Assembly: GCA_900554945.1 (NCBI GenBank)
Contig: USJN01000002.1
Location: forward strand, 1-23,932
Length of the DNA: 23,932 bases
Direction: 5' to 3'
From: an uncultured Coriobacteriaceae bacterium
Lineage (GTDB): Bacteria; Actinomycetota; Coriobacteriia; Coriobacteriales; Eggerthellaceae
The notes under the pieces are model-generated. The model ran no database searches, was not told the origin of the DNA, and was given only the letters and a program-made list of their open reading frames with translations. A program made the translations under genes and the position numbers. Shown one piece after another: positions 6,756-14,079 of the stretch; positions within the stretch are counted from its first letter, which is position 1, and each line of letters opens with the position of its first letter.

Positions 6756-6761
6756 TATACT
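6756..6761 (+). promoter_or_regulatory. Probable -10 element of the isochorismatase-like gene
   Basis: TATACT in the context GCGCTATACTACG lies about 31 nt before the ATG at 6792, so transcription would begin near 6768. No good -35 is visible at the right distance. Confidence 0.35.
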
Positions 6762-6791
6762 ACGAAGACCGACCATGAGGAAAGCGACTCT

Positions 6792-7631
6792 ATGATAGAA
6801 CCAACACGTGCAGCATTCCTGCTGATAGACATGCAAAACGGCTTCATCGACCCAACGAGCGCCCTGTGCGTTGCGGGTGCTGCGGACACGGTGCCCGCCT
6901 GCGCCCACGCTCTCGATTTCGCGCGCTCGATCGGGATAAGCATCTTCCATATCCGCCGCATCTACAGCGCCGACGGTGCGAACGTGGAACCCGTGCGCTA
7001 TCGGCAATGGCGCGACGGGGGGCGCCCGCTTTCCCCCGCAAGCGAGGACGAGAGCTCGCTCAACTGGCCTGACATGCTGACGCCCGCGGACGGCGACCGC
7101 GTGATGGTGAAGCCGCGCTTCTCAGCATTCTTCGACACGCAACTCGACGACGTGCTCTCGCGCGAGGGCATAAACACCGTGGTGCTCGCGGGCACCACGA
7201 CTCCGAACTGCGTGCGCTCGACCTGCTACGACGCACTTTCCCTGAACTACAACGTCGTCGTCTTGGAAGACGCCACCTCCTCGCGCACGCCCGAGGTTCA
7301 GCGCGCGAACATCGAGGACATGGCTTATATCGGCGCGCACATCATGAGCGTGGCTGAATTCCTCGAGCAGGGGCTCTCCCAGGTGCAGGACATCGCAGGC
7401 GACACGGCACGCGCGATCGAAGCGGAATACTACGCAACCGGCCAGGCGGCAGATCAAGCTGACCGAACGACAGGCGCGGCCGCACCTTGCAACGCCCCCA
7501 CGTCGGGCCGCCATCCCCGCACGCTCGGTTCCCGCACGTTGGCGCCGACGGGCACGACCGCGCCGCCCGCGACGCGCACTTCGACCGATGCCCGCGAACT
7601 TCCCGCAATGCGCGCTCCGAGGGGGATTTAG
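6792..7631 (+). CDS. Isochorismatase-family cysteine hydrolase with low-complexity tail
   Basis: This is a 279-residue cytoplasmic hydrolase of the isochorismatase/nicotinamidase-like family. The catalytic triad is visible: Asp13 in FLLIDMQNGFID, Lys107 in VMVKPRFSAFF, and Cys140 in LAGTTTPNCVRST. Residues 1-200 make up the whole known fold. The remaining 75 or so residues are rich in Ala, Thr, Arg, Pro and Gly and look disordered; this tail is not part of the family. GAGGAAAG precedes ATG 6792 at about eight bases. The methyltransferase gene follows after six bases, so the two are probably co-transcribed. The substrate cannot be assigned. Confidence 0.82.
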   Translation: MIEPTRAAFLLIDMQNGFIDPTSALCVAGAADTVPACAHALDFARSIGISIFHIRRIYSADGANVEPVRYRQWRDGGRPLSPASEDESSLNWPDMLTPADGDRVMVKPRFSAFFDTQLDDVLSREGINTVVLAGTTTPNCVRSTCYDALSLNYNVVVLEDATSSRTPEVQRANIEDMAYIGAHIMSVAEFLEQGLSQVQDIAGDTARAIEAEYYATGQAADQADRTTGAAAPCNAPTSGRHPRTLGSRTLAPTGTTAPPATRTSTDARELPAMRAPRGI

Positions 7632-7637
7632 GCCATC

Positions 7638-8474
7638 ATGATCGTGAGAATCGACACGCTTGAAGACGAACGTCTCGACGCCTACGCACGGCTCACCGAA
7701 GCGCAGCTGCGCAACAAGCTCGAGCCCGAAAAGGGCATCTTCATCGCCGAGTCGGGGAAGGTGATCGAGCGCGCCCTCGAAGGGGGAATGCAACCGTTGT
7801 CGCTGCTCATGGAGGAAAAATGGCTGCCCTCCATGGCGGGCATCGTCGAGCGCATCGAGCAAGTCGACCCCGCCATCCCCGTGTTCGTCGCTCCCCATGA
7901 TGAGCTTGAGAAACTCTGCGGATTCGAGCTGACGCGCGGCGCCTTGGGGGCTTTTCGCCGACCGCGCCCGAAAAGCGTCGCCGAGGCATGCGAGGGAGCG
8001 CGCGTTGTCGCGGTTTTAGAAGACATCACGAACCACACGAACGTCGGGGCCATCTTCCGCTCTGCAGCAGCACTCGGGGTCGACGCCGTGCTGATCACGC
8101 CGGCATGCTACGACCCGCTCTACCGTCGCGCGGTGCGCGTATCGATGGGCACCGTGTTTCAGATTCCCTGGGCACGCATCGGGGAAGACGCCCACGATTG
8201 GGCGCAAACCGGCATCCCCATGCTCCACGAGCTCGGCTTCACCACGGCAGCGCTCGCGCTTTCCGACGACTCGGTGAGCTTGCGCGACGAGAAACTGAAG
8301 AAATGCGAGAAGATTGCGCTCGTGCTGGGCACGGAAGGCGACGGCCTGGCGGAAAGCACCATCGCCCGCTGCGATTACACGGTGAAGATTCCCATGTACC
8401 ACCAGGTAGACTCTTTGAACGTCGCCGCAGCAAGTGCAGTTGCGTTTTGGGAATTGGTGGTTCCGTCGGTCTGA
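7638..8474 (+). CDS. SpoU/TrmH-family RNA 2'-O-methyltransferase
   Basis: This 278-residue protein is predicted to transfer a methyl group from S-adenosylmethionine to a ribose 2'-OH in rRNA or tRNA. The N-terminal part (about 1-110) looks like the substrate-binding domain, with IFIAESGKVIERAL. The C-terminal SPOUT domain has the three family motifs in order: EDITNHTNVGAIFRSAAALG (128-147), IALVLGTEGDGL (226-237), and IPMYHQVDSLNVAAASAVAFWEL (251-273). The trefoil-knot cofactor pocket is formed by the last two. The conserved Asn (131 or 135) and the Arg of FRSA are present. The stop codon is inside a strong hairpin (8460-8487). The target base is unknown. Confidence 0.88.
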   Translation: MIVRIDTLEDERLDAYARLTEAQLRNKLEPEKGIFIAESGKVIERALEGGMQPLSLLMEEKWLPSMAGIVERIEQVDPAIPVFVAPHDELEKLCGFELTRGALGAFRRPRPKSVAEACEGARVVAVLEDITNHTNVGAIFRSAAALGVDAVLITPACYDPLYRRAVRVSMGTVFQIPWARIGEDAHDWAQTGIPMLHELGFTTAALALSDDSVSLRDEKLKKCEKIALVLGTEGDGLAESTIARCDYTVKIPMYHQVDSLNVAAASAVAFWELVVPSV

Positions 8475-8487
8475 CGACCGACGGAAC
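8460..8487 (+). terminator. Perfect 12-bp hairpin spanning the methyltransferase stop codon
   Basis: GTTCCGTCGGTC (8460-8471) pairs perfectly with GACCGACGGAAC (8476-8487) around a TGAC loop that includes the stop codon. No T-tract follows, so it is not a classical intrinsic terminator. It may protect the mRNA 3' end, or act with the downstream stems. Confidence 0.5.
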
Positions 8488-8498
8488 GGGCCGACGCT

Positions 8499-8600
8499 GC
8501 GCGAGACTCTGGCGGCACAGCTGGCGTTCCAAAGTTTTCTCGCGTACCGAAATACGCTTTGAACTCTTTTCACGCCATCTGCACTCGCCAGAGCCTCGCT
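8499..8600. repeat. Long imperfect inverted repeat in the convergent spacer
   Basis: The arms 8501-8526 and 8573-8599 are complementary at about 22 of 26 positions with one bulged base. The best block is GCGAGACTCTGGCG against CGCCAGAGCCTCGC. Inside, GCGTA/TACGC (8542-8546, 8551-8555) and CAAAG/CTTTG continue the pairing. The result is a roughly 100-nt extended hairpin with no coding potential. It could be a degenerate repeat element or a structured 3'-UTR. Confidence 0.5.
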
Positions 8601-8628
8601 CGCTGACTTCAGGCGAGACGAGAGATGG

Positions 8629-8686
8629 AAAACTGCTCGACGCCTCTAAGCGAGACGGGAGACGGCAAATTGCCCGCCCAGTTTTT
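8629..8686. terminator. Possible bidirectional terminator between convergent genes
   Basis: AAAACTG (8629-8635) and CAGTTTT (8679-8685) enclose GC-rich sequence with small inner pairings. The plus strand ends in TTTTT followed by C, and the minus strand ends in TTTT. The position between two convergent genes fits. The stem is not continuous, so confidence is limited. Nearby, a 16-bp direct repeat (8613-8628 and 8651-8666, 14 of 16 matching) overlaps this structure. Confidence 0.35.
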
Positions 8687-9601
8687 CTATTTGTCGATTT
8701 CCTCACGAGGATCGTGCAGGTCGTTGGGAGGAACGCGCACTTCGTCCCACCCCATCTCCTTGAGCGCCTGGGCCGTGCGCCACGGCGGCGTGACGTCGTC
8801 GTATTGCGCGCAGTAGTTGAGCGCCTCGACGAGCGTGATGTTGTGCATAAGGTCGGCCATCGTGTCCACGTCGGGAATAGGCGGCAGGTAAAGCGCAGGG
8901 AGCCCCTGCTTTCGAGCCTTGTCGATATAGGCGGGAAGCACCGTGAGGCCCTCCTGGTTGTAGAACACGCCTGAATGGTCGAAGTCGGTCTCGCGCGTCC
9001 AGCCGATCACCGACACGCCCATCTCCTGGTCGGGAGCGAGCACAATGCCGCCGCCCGCAACCCCGTCGAGCTTGTGGAGTGCGTCGAACCCTGCGCGCAC
9101 GTCGGCCTTGGTGAGCGCAGGCATATCGGCGCCCATCGAGAGGATGCAATCAGCGCCGCGCGCCCACGTCTTCTCGAATGCCTGGTTGTAATGTTCGTCG
9201 AAGCTTGCGCCCTCATCGCAAAGAAACACCAGCTCGCGCGGCCATTGCCCCGCATCGGAGAACAGCTTGCGCATCACTTCGACGTTCTTTTCGGGCGTCG
9301 TCGAGATGATCATCTCGTACTCGTCGCGCACCGCTTCCTCGCCCGCGGCGAGCGCTTCCCGTGCCCGCTCGGCACTTTCACGCTCCAAATCGGCCATCGC
9401 CGCGCAGCAGATTTCCACCACGTCGAAGAGCATGCAATGGTAGAGCCCCGAGGCAACCTCAGGCTGAAACACACCGTCTTTCAGCACTGTCAGGCGGGTT
9501 TTCACCAAACCCGGAATCGGCGGCTTGCTGAACAAAAGGAGCGCGTTTTTGCGCACGCGCTCCTTTTCCATGCCGCCCTGCTCGCTTTTTAATTCGCTCA
9601 C
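8687..9601 (-). CDS. DUF2064 family GT-A fold (glycosyltransferase-like) protein
   Basis: This 304-residue protein belongs to the DUF2064 family, with a nucleotide-sugar-transferase-like GT-A fold. The N-terminal signature LLLFSKPPIPGLVKTRL (about 21-37) is typical. A segment like GADCILSMGADMPALTKADV marks the usual nucleotide/metal-binding region, and GGIVLAPDQEMGVSVIG follows. The family is often annotated as a glycosyltransferase, but reactions are established for few members, so the substrate here is unknown. The start is GTG 9601, with AAGGAG seven bases upstream. The gene lies 27 nt downstream of the universal stress protein gene on the same strand and is probably in its operon. Confidence 0.78.
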   Translation of the reverse strand: MSELKSEQGGMEKERVRKNALLLFSKPPIPGLVKTRLTVLKDGVFQPEVASGLYHCMLFDVVEICCAAMADLERESAERAREALAAGEEAVRDEYEMIISTTPEKNVEVMRKLFSDAGQWPRELVFLCDEGASFDEHYNQAFEKTWARGADCILSMGADMPALTKADVRAGFDALHKLDGVAGGGIVLAPDQEMGVSVIGWTRETDFDHSGVFYNQEGLTVLPAYIDKARKQGLPALYLPPIPDVDTMADLMHNITLVEALNYCAQYDDVTPPWRTAQALKEMGWDEVRVPPNDLHDPREEIDK

Positions 9602-9628
9602 AGAACGCTCCTTGTTTCGAAGTATGGC

Positions 9629-10057
9629 TTACTTGGCGATGAGCACCGGCACCGACGAGCCGTGCAGCACCTTGTGGCTGACGCTGCCCATGTACTCCTT
9701 CATGCCCGAAAGCCCGCGATTACCGATGACAACAAGATCGTAGTCGCCCTGATCGATCAGCTTCACGATTTCGGTAGCGGGGTTCGTTCCCGTGATGAGC
9801 AGCGGGTTCAGGCGATCGGCCGCATCCTCGTGAGCGTCGACCAGCCTCTCGAGCAGCGATTTCCCGTCGTTCATCATCATTTCCAAGATGGAGCGGAAGC
9901 TCGTCATCTGGGAATCGTCGAGCAAAGGAATCGGCACCACGTATACCAAGTCGATGACAGCATCGGGGTTGTTCTCGGTCACGCTGATCGCAAGCTCTAA
10001 CGCCTTGCGACCGCCGTCAGTTGCATCCACCGCAGCGAGCACTTTGTTCATAGACAT
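9629..10057 (-). CDS. Universal stress protein (UspA family)
   Basis: This is a 142-residue single UspA domain. It begins KVLAAVDATDGGRKALELAI and has a typical VIDLVYVVP strand. It ends with the ATP-binding pattern GNRGLSGMKEYMGSVSHKVLHGSSVPVLI, which fits G-x2-G-x9-G-S/T, so it is probably an ATP-binding type that may dimerise. Such proteins accumulate under growth arrest or stress; the specific role is unknown. The start ATG 10057 has GGAAGGAG upstream. A -10-like TATACT at 10133-10128 would drive it together with the DUF2064 gene. Confidence 0.92.
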   Translation of the reverse strand: MSMNKVLAAVDATDGGRKALELAISVTENNPDAVIDLVYVVPIPLLDDSQMTSFRSILEMMMNDGKSLLERLVDAHEDAADRLNPLLITGTNPATEIVKLIDQGDYDLVVIGNRGLSGMKEYMGSVSHKVLHGSSVPVLIAK

Positions 10058-10127
10058 AACGCGCTCCTTCCTCCCTGCACCCTTTGGGCGCCGGGTTGCC
10101 GTTGCAAACTGCTAATCACTGCAAGAA

Positions 10128-10133
10128 AGTATA
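10128..10133 (-). promoter_or_regulatory. Probable -10 element of the universal stress protein gene
   Basis: On the minus strand TATACT lies about 70 nt upstream of the ATG at 10057. The expected -35 position has no clear match. Confidence 0.35.
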
Positions 10134-10167
10134 ACACCACGCGGGAAAGCGTCGCCGAGGAGCTTCG

Positions 10168-11544
10168 CTAGAGAAACTCCACCTCGATGATGTCGCCTGC
10201 CGCGGGAGGCTCGATGCCGGGGCCCATGCCCATCATGGTGAAGGCGTTCGCTCCCCATGCCGTCCTCGATCCGGGGCGACCGTCGATCGGCGTCGCCTCG
10301 AGCACGCCGTCGGCGCTCGGCTCCACGCGGAGAGGGCGGATGCCGAAGAACTCAGGCTCTCCCGGCGCATGGTCGGGATGCTCGCGTGGGCGCTCCTCAC
10401 CAGCAGGCTTGCCGTTCTTCGCACCCGGGCCGTGCTTCGGGGCCGGGAACGCCTCGGTCAAGCGTGCCGCCGTCTTCGGCACGATAGGATCGAGCCCCAA
10501 ATACTTGCGCATAAGCGGACGCAGATAGAAGTCGAGGGTGAACGACGCGCCGCCCGAAGGACCGGAGATGCCCACGATAGGCACGCCATCGACAACGGCG
10601 TAGGAGCTGTGATGCCCGGGGCCGTGGTTCGTCTGGTGGCAGATCATGCGTCCCATCTCTTCCATAACCTCACACGACCAGTCGTCCGAGCCTTTCGAGG
10701 AGCCCGCGTTCAGAACGACGATGTCGGCAACCTCGCATGCGCGCTTGATGGCAGCCTCGATTTCGGGGCGCTCGTCGCACACGATGTCGAAGGGAACGAA
10801 CTGCCCGCCCCACGCTTCCACCTTCGCGCGCACGAGGATGCTGTTCGTCTCAAAGTTGCGACCGCGGGCGGCAAACTGATCGACGCGCGTCGGATCGAGG
10901 GGAATACCTGCGGGAACGAGCTCGTTGCCCGTGGGGATGAAGGCCACGCGGGGCTTGCGAACCACAGGAACCACGGCATTGTCGCCCGTGCCCATGCGCG
11001 CTGCGACGTCGGGCGTCACGACCGTACCGGCAGTCGCGAGGACATCGCCGCGCTTCATGGTCGAGCCCGCAGGACGCGTGCCCGCACCCTGCTTCGAGGG
11101 GGCGGCGTCGATGGTCACATGCTGCTGGTCTTCCGACACCTGCACATGCTCGATGACGATGGCGGTATCGAGCCCTTCGGGCATCGCGACGCCCGTGTTC
11201 GCGAACTGCCAATCCACCCCGCGGACCCATGCGCTCGTGTCGGGAAGCTCGCCTTCCGCGAGGTTCTCGAAATCGGACCAGTGCAGGGCGATCGAGTCCA
11301 TCGCGCACGTGAGCGCGGAGGGCATGTCGCACCGAGAGACCACGTCATAGGCAAGCACGCGCCCCACCGAATCGGCGAGCGCCACCTGCTCGCAGCATTT
11401 GCGAGCAACCTCGCTGCTGTGCAAATCCTCGCCCGCAGCGATTTTCGCCCACCCGAAACCTGCGGGTGCCGCATCCATGGCCTCGAGCATCGACGAGACC
11501 GCCTGCTCACGAGAGAGCTGGATATGCTGGGAATGATCTCTCAT
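10168..11544 (-). CDS. MoeA-like molybdopterin molybdenumtransferase paralogue
   Basis: This 458-residue protein has the MoeA architecture. MoeA inserts molybdate (or tungstate) into adenylylated molybdopterin to make the active cofactor. Visible elements are an N-terminal domain with LADSVGRVLAYDVVS, a DMPSALTCAMDSIALHW segment at the place of the usual MDG motif, a beta-barrel region with MKRGDVLATAGT, and the MogA-like domain with PRVAFIPTGNELVPAG (Glu208) and VVLNAGSSKGSDDW (Asp287). Two core motifs differ from canonical MoeA: MDS replaces MDG, and AGSSKGSDD replaces GGxSxGxxD. A Pro/Gly/His-rich insertion lies near residues 375-400. It may be a specialised paralogue for a particular oxidoreductase, or one with altered activity. 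AGGAGGA precedes the ATG. No other cofactor genes are adjacent. Confidence 0.83.
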   Translation of the reverse strand: MRDHSQHIQLSREQAVSSMLEAMDAAPAGFGWAKIAAGEDLHSSEVARKCCEQVALADSVGRVLAYDVVSRCDMPSALTCAMDSIALHWSDFENLAEGELPDTSAWVRGVDWQFANTGVAMPEGLDTAIVIEHVQVSEDQQHVTIDAAPSKQGAGTRPAGSTMKRGDVLATAGTVVTPDVAARMGTGDNAVVPVVRKPRVAFIPTGNELVPAGIPLDPTRVDQFAARGRNFETNSILVRAKVEAWGGQFVPFDIVCDERPEIEAAIKRACEVADIVVLNAGSSKGSDDWSCEVMEEMGRMICHQTNHGPGHHSSYAVVDGVPIVGISGPSGGASFTLDFYLRPLMRKYLGLDPIVPKTAARLTEAFPAPKHGPGAKNGKPAGEERPREHPDHAPGEPEFFGIRPLRVEPSADGVLEATPIDGRPGSRTAWGANAFTMMGMGPGIEPPAAGDIIEVEFL

Positions 11545-11601
11545 AGTTCCTCCTGTTCATGTGCCGCAGCACAAGCTTGCGACAATTATCGCGTACGCTC
11601 C

Positions 11602-11632
11602 ATTATAGTGAATGACGAATAGAATCGGGCAA
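11602..11632 (-). promoter_or_regulatory. Promoter of the moeA-like gene
   Basis: On the minus strand a perfect -10 TATAAT (11607-11602) lies 58 nt before the ATG. The nearest -35-like hexamer is TTGCCC (11632-11627) with a long 19-bp spacer, overlapping the T-tract of the upstream terminator. The -10 is convincing; the -35 is not. Confidence 0.45.
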
Positions 11633-11669
11633 AAAGAAAGCCCGCCGAGAATCAATCTTCCCGACGGGC
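11631..11669 (-). terminator. Intrinsic terminator of the exoA-folE-ACT gene group
   Basis: Minus-strand arms starting GCCCGTCGGGAA and ending TTCTCGGCGGGC pair over 12 positions, including two G-U pairs, around a six-base loop (11640-11669). TTTCTTTTT follows (complement of 11631-11639). It is about 65 nt past the stop of the ACT-domain gene. Confidence 0.82.
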
Positions 11670-11734
11670 GATATGGCCGCAACGTGGCGTGATGCGGACT
11701 GAGGCCAATCAAGCCCCAGCTCAGATGCCATTTT

Positions 11735-12004
11735 CTAAATCTTGTACATGTACTGGAAGACGTCTTCGCGCTGGATGATGATCTGCACGCCGAAATCTTC
11801 CCCTACCGCCTTGAGCTTGTCTTGCACGGTGTCGAAGTCGGCCTTTTCCGTATCGAGCGTGGTGAGCATCGTCATCGAGAAGATGTCGTTTAGGATGGTC
11901 TGGCTGATGTCGTCGATGTTCGCGCCGCATTCCGCAAGCGCCACCGCCACCGCCGCGACGATGCCGCTGCGGTCCTTACCCAGAACAGAGATAACGCACT
12001 TCAT
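11735..12004 (-). CDS. ACT domain protein (UPF0237 family)
   Basis: This 89-residue protein is a single ACT domain. It reads MKCVISVLGKDRSGIVAAVA at the start, then CGANIDDISQTILNDIFSMTML, and ends in a variable C-terminal strand. ACT domains of this family bind small ligands such as amino acids and are likely regulatory; no ligand can be named. I chose ATG 12004 (AAAGGTG upstream; length matches the family) over the in-frame ATG at 12019. It follows folE by 74 nt and is followed by a strong terminator, so it is probably the last gene of that transcript. Confidence 0.88.
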   Translation of the reverse strand: MKCVISVLGKDRSGIVAAVAVALAECGANIDDISQTILNDIFSMTMLTTLDTEKADFDTVQDKLKAVGEDFGVQIIIQREDVFQYMYKI

Positions 12005-12078
12005 GGTTGCACCTTTCATCCGTTTCTTGTGGTTCCCATACTACCCGATTCGCCCGCCGGCGGCGACGCGCGCTGCGC

Positions 12079-12660
12079 CTAGCGAGCGTCGCGAAGGATA
12101 AGCGACATGGCCTCGCTGCGAGAAGCGCGAGAAGCCGGCGTCGAGCCCGCGAACACGCCGCGCACTGCGCTCGTGACCGTGCGGCTGCCCGGCTTCTTCA
12201 CGCCGCGCATGCTCATGCACATGTGCTCGGCCTCGAGCACCACGATGACGCCCTGCGGGTGGAGCTGTTCCACCAGGGTGTCGGCGATCTGCCCGGTCAG
12301 GCGCTCCTGCACCTGCGGGCGCTTCGCGAACACCTCCACGAGGCGCGCGAGCTTCGAGAGCCCGCACACGCGACCGTCCGCGGCGGGGATGTAGCCGATG
12401 TGTGCCTTGCCGAAGAAGGGCACCAAATGATGCTCGCACATCGAGTAGAAGGAGATGTCGCGCACGAGGACCATCTCGTTGCAGTGCTCGTCGAAGGTCT
12501 TCTCGAAGTGAACGGCGGGATCTTGCGCGAGCCCCGCGAACACCTCTTCGTACATGCGCGCCACGCGGGCAGGCGTCTCGCGCAGCCCTTCGCGATCGGG
12601 GTCCTCGCCGACGCCCTCGAGAATGAGGCGCACGCCTTCTTCGATTTTCCGAGTATCCAT
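12079..12660 (-). CDS. folE: GTP cyclohydrolase I
   Basis: This 193-residue enzyme converts GTP to 7,8-dihydroneopterin triphosphate, the first step of folate (tetrahydrofolate) synthesis. The zinc and catalytic residues are present: Cys75 and His78 in [17 protein letters not shown] and Cys148 in [11 protein letters not shown]. Other family hallmarks are the [13 protein letters not shown] segment, [20 protein letters not shown], and [14 protein letters not shown]. The ATG is six bases after the exoA stop, and GGAGG overlaps the end of exoA, so the genes are coupled. No other folate genes are in the window. Confidence 0.95.
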   Translation of the reverse strand: MDTRKIEEGVRLILEGVGEDPDREGLRETPARVARMYEEVFAGLAQDPAVHFEKTFDEHCNEMVLVRDISFYSMCEHHLVPFFGKAHIGYIPAADGRVCGLSKLARLVEVFAKRPQVQERLTGQIADTLVEQLHPQGVIVVLEAEHMCMSMRGVKKPGSRTVTSAVRGVFAGSTPASRASRSEAMSLILRDAR

Positions 12661-12666
12661 AGGCCG

Positions 12667-13587
12667 TTAATCCTCCAGTGCTATGTCAATGCCCACCGGG
12701 CAATGGTCGCTTCCGAATACTTCATTGTAAATGCTCGCGTCCTCCACCTTGTCGGCGATTCCGTCGCTCACCAAAAAGTAATCGATGCGCCACCCCGCAT
12801 TGTTCTTGCGCGCGTTGAAACGGTAGCTCCACCACGAGTACGCGCCCGTCGCGTCGGGATGAAGGGTGCGGAACGTGTCGGTGAAGCCTGCGGCGAGCAA
12901 GTCGGAGAATTTGCCGCGCTCCTCGTCGGAGAAACCCGCGTTTCCCCTGTTGGGACCAGGGTTCTTCAAGTCTATCTCGTTGTGGGCCACGTTGAAGTCG
13001 CCGCACATGATGACAGGCTTCGGCGCGGCGGTCTCCCCCACCTGCGTCAGGGGAAGCACTTCTTTGGGCATGTGCCCCGCCCCGAGCGAGTGACGCGGGG
13101 TGTCCTTGGGGGCGTCGGAGCCGAGAGCGACCAACCCGTCGGCGTCGGCGCGCTCGACGGGAACGTCCCCGGGAAGCACGCCCTCTTCAAGCCCCTTGCA
13201 AAAGTCGCGGAACGCGTCGTCCCATTCCATGCGATGCCCGATGCGGGCGAGCTCGTTTTGCGCGTTCGGCGTGTACACGTCGACAAACCAGAACTCGGGG
13301 AACTCGAGCGCGACGATGCGCCCCTCGGTGTCGAGGTACTCCGAGCCCAACCCGTGGAGCACCTGCAGAGGCGCGCGCTTGGTGAAGACCGCTGTCCCCG
13401 AGTAGCCTTTCCGCTCGGCATAGCTCCAGAACTCCAGGTATTGGGGAAGATCGAGCGTCGCCTGCCCCGCCTGGAGCTTCGTCTCCTGCAAGGCGAAGAC
13501 GTCGGCGTCGAACTCGGCCACGATGTCCTCGAAGCCCTTCTTCATAACGGCGCGCAAGCCGTTCACGTTCCACGAGATCAGTCTCAT
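12667..13587 (-). CDS. Exodeoxyribonuclease III (AP endonuclease, ExoA/XthA type)
   Basis: This 306-residue Mg-dependent nuclease cleaves DNA 5' to abasic sites in base excision repair. Motifs are in order: MRLISWNVNGLRA (Asn7), FALQETKLQ (Glu35), DVYTPNAQ (Tyr105), MCGDFNVAHNEIDL (Asp197, Asn199), and GSDHCPVGI (His295). Relative to the usual 250-270 residues, it carries about 50 extra residues at roughly 136-190, just before the MCGDFNV motif, in a Gly/Pro/Asp-rich stretch. I chose ATG 13587 because the MRLISWNVNG start matches the family and GAAAGGTGA precedes it. It appears to lead a group with folE and the ACT gene. Confidence 0.93.
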   Translation of the reverse strand: MRLISWNVNGLRAVMKKGFEDIVAEFDADVFALQETKLQAGQATLDLPQYLEFWSYAERKGYSGTAVFTKRAPLQVLHGLGSEYLDTEGRIVALEFPEFWFVDVYTPNAQNELARIGHRMEWDDAFRDFCKGLEEGVLPGDVPVERADADGLVALGSDAPKDTPRHSLGAGHMPKEVLPLTQVGETAAPKPVIMCGDFNVAHNEIDLKNPGPNRGNAGFSDEERGKFSDLLAAGFTDTFRTLHPDATGAYSWWSYRFNARKNNAGWRIDYFLVSDGIADKVEDASIYNEVFGSDHCPVGIDIALED

Positions 13588-13667
13588 CGGTTCACCTTTC
13601 CAAGCGAGGAGCAACGCGCGGGCATGCCGCCCGTAATCGAGGCGGGCACACTGCCTGCAATCGCATC

Positions 13668-13673
13668 AGTATA
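13668..13673 (-). promoter_or_regulatory. Probable -10 element upstream of exoA
   Basis: On the minus strand TATACT in the context GCGCTATACTGATG lies about 81 nt upstream of the exoA start. No strong -35 is present. Confidence 0.35.
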
Positions 13674-13719
13674 GCGCGAGCGCGTAGTGCGACATGTATG
13701 AAATACTACAGATTGGCGC

Positions 13720-13748
13720 TTGTCATTTATTGGCATACGTCCTATACT
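13720..13748 (+). promoter_or_regulatory. Plus-strand vegetative promoter far upstream of the response-regulator gene
   Basis: TTGTCA (13720-13725) and TATACT (13743-13748) are exactly 17 bp apart, one of the best promoter matches in the window. Transcription would start near 13755, 325 nt before the response-regulator ATG at 14080, and would immediately enter the structured region at 13753-13808. Confidence 0.55.
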
Positions 13749-13752
13749 TGAA

Positions 13753-13892
13753 GAGGTCTGAAACACATCGGGCAAGCGCCTGTGTCCTCCTTATGCAAGC
13801 GCTTGCCCACCTTCCCGTTCATTACCTTCCAACTGCGGGGCGGCTCACCCTACTTCCTATCTCGCCGCCCCACACCTTCCCAAGACCCGCAG
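13753..13892 (+). ncRNA. Candidate structured leader RNA or ncRNA with nested and alternative stems
   Basis: Downstream of a good promoter are several pairings. Stem A is GAGG and ACACA (13753-13756, 13763-13767) with TGTGT and CCTC (13781-13785, 13786-13789). Stem B is GGGCAAGCGC (13770-13779) with GCGCTTGCCC (13799-13808). The 5' arm of B lies inside the loop of A, so they form a pseudoknot or exclude one another. Further on, GGGGCGGC/GCCGCCCC (13837-13844, 13864-13871) competes with CTGCGGG/CCCGCAG (13833-13839, 13886-13892). No convincing ORF lies here. It does not match a riboswitch class I can recognise. I infer a leader of the Bce-type operon or an independent RNA. Confidence 0.4.
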
Positions 13893-14079
13893 CAAACGAC
13901 CAAACATGCATGTCGCGCGCGTTCACCTACGGACTTTGCAACATCGCAACAATGGCGGCGGCGCTTACAACACCCTGCCTCAAGGGCGTGAAAACGGCAC
14001 TACAGTACGATGACAAAAATGCCAGATGGCTTCCCGTTGCGTTATCATCGGCTTATCCGATTAACGCGAAGGGGGACTG
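13893..14079. other. 5' flank of the response-regulator gene with a small hairpin
   Basis: No gene is seen here. CGTTA and ATCGG (14040-14044, 14047-14051) pair with CCGAT and TAACG (14057-14061, 14062-14066) around a five-base loop with a two-base bulge, just upstream of the GGGGG ribosome site. It may influence translation or be an operator. A -10-like TATCAT at 14043-14048 overlaps it but lacks a -35. Confidence 0.4.

Noticed and set aside
10369..11622. Plus-strand ORF of 417 codons opposite the MoeA-like gene
   Set aside because: It is antisense to a gene with good promoter, ribosome site and domain signatures, and its product has no coherent fold pattern.
12007..13674. Plus-strand ORF of 555 codons opposite folE and exoA
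   Set aside because: It is antisense to two unmistakable enzymes and is rich in Arg, His and Val in a way typical of shadow frames in GC-rich DNA.
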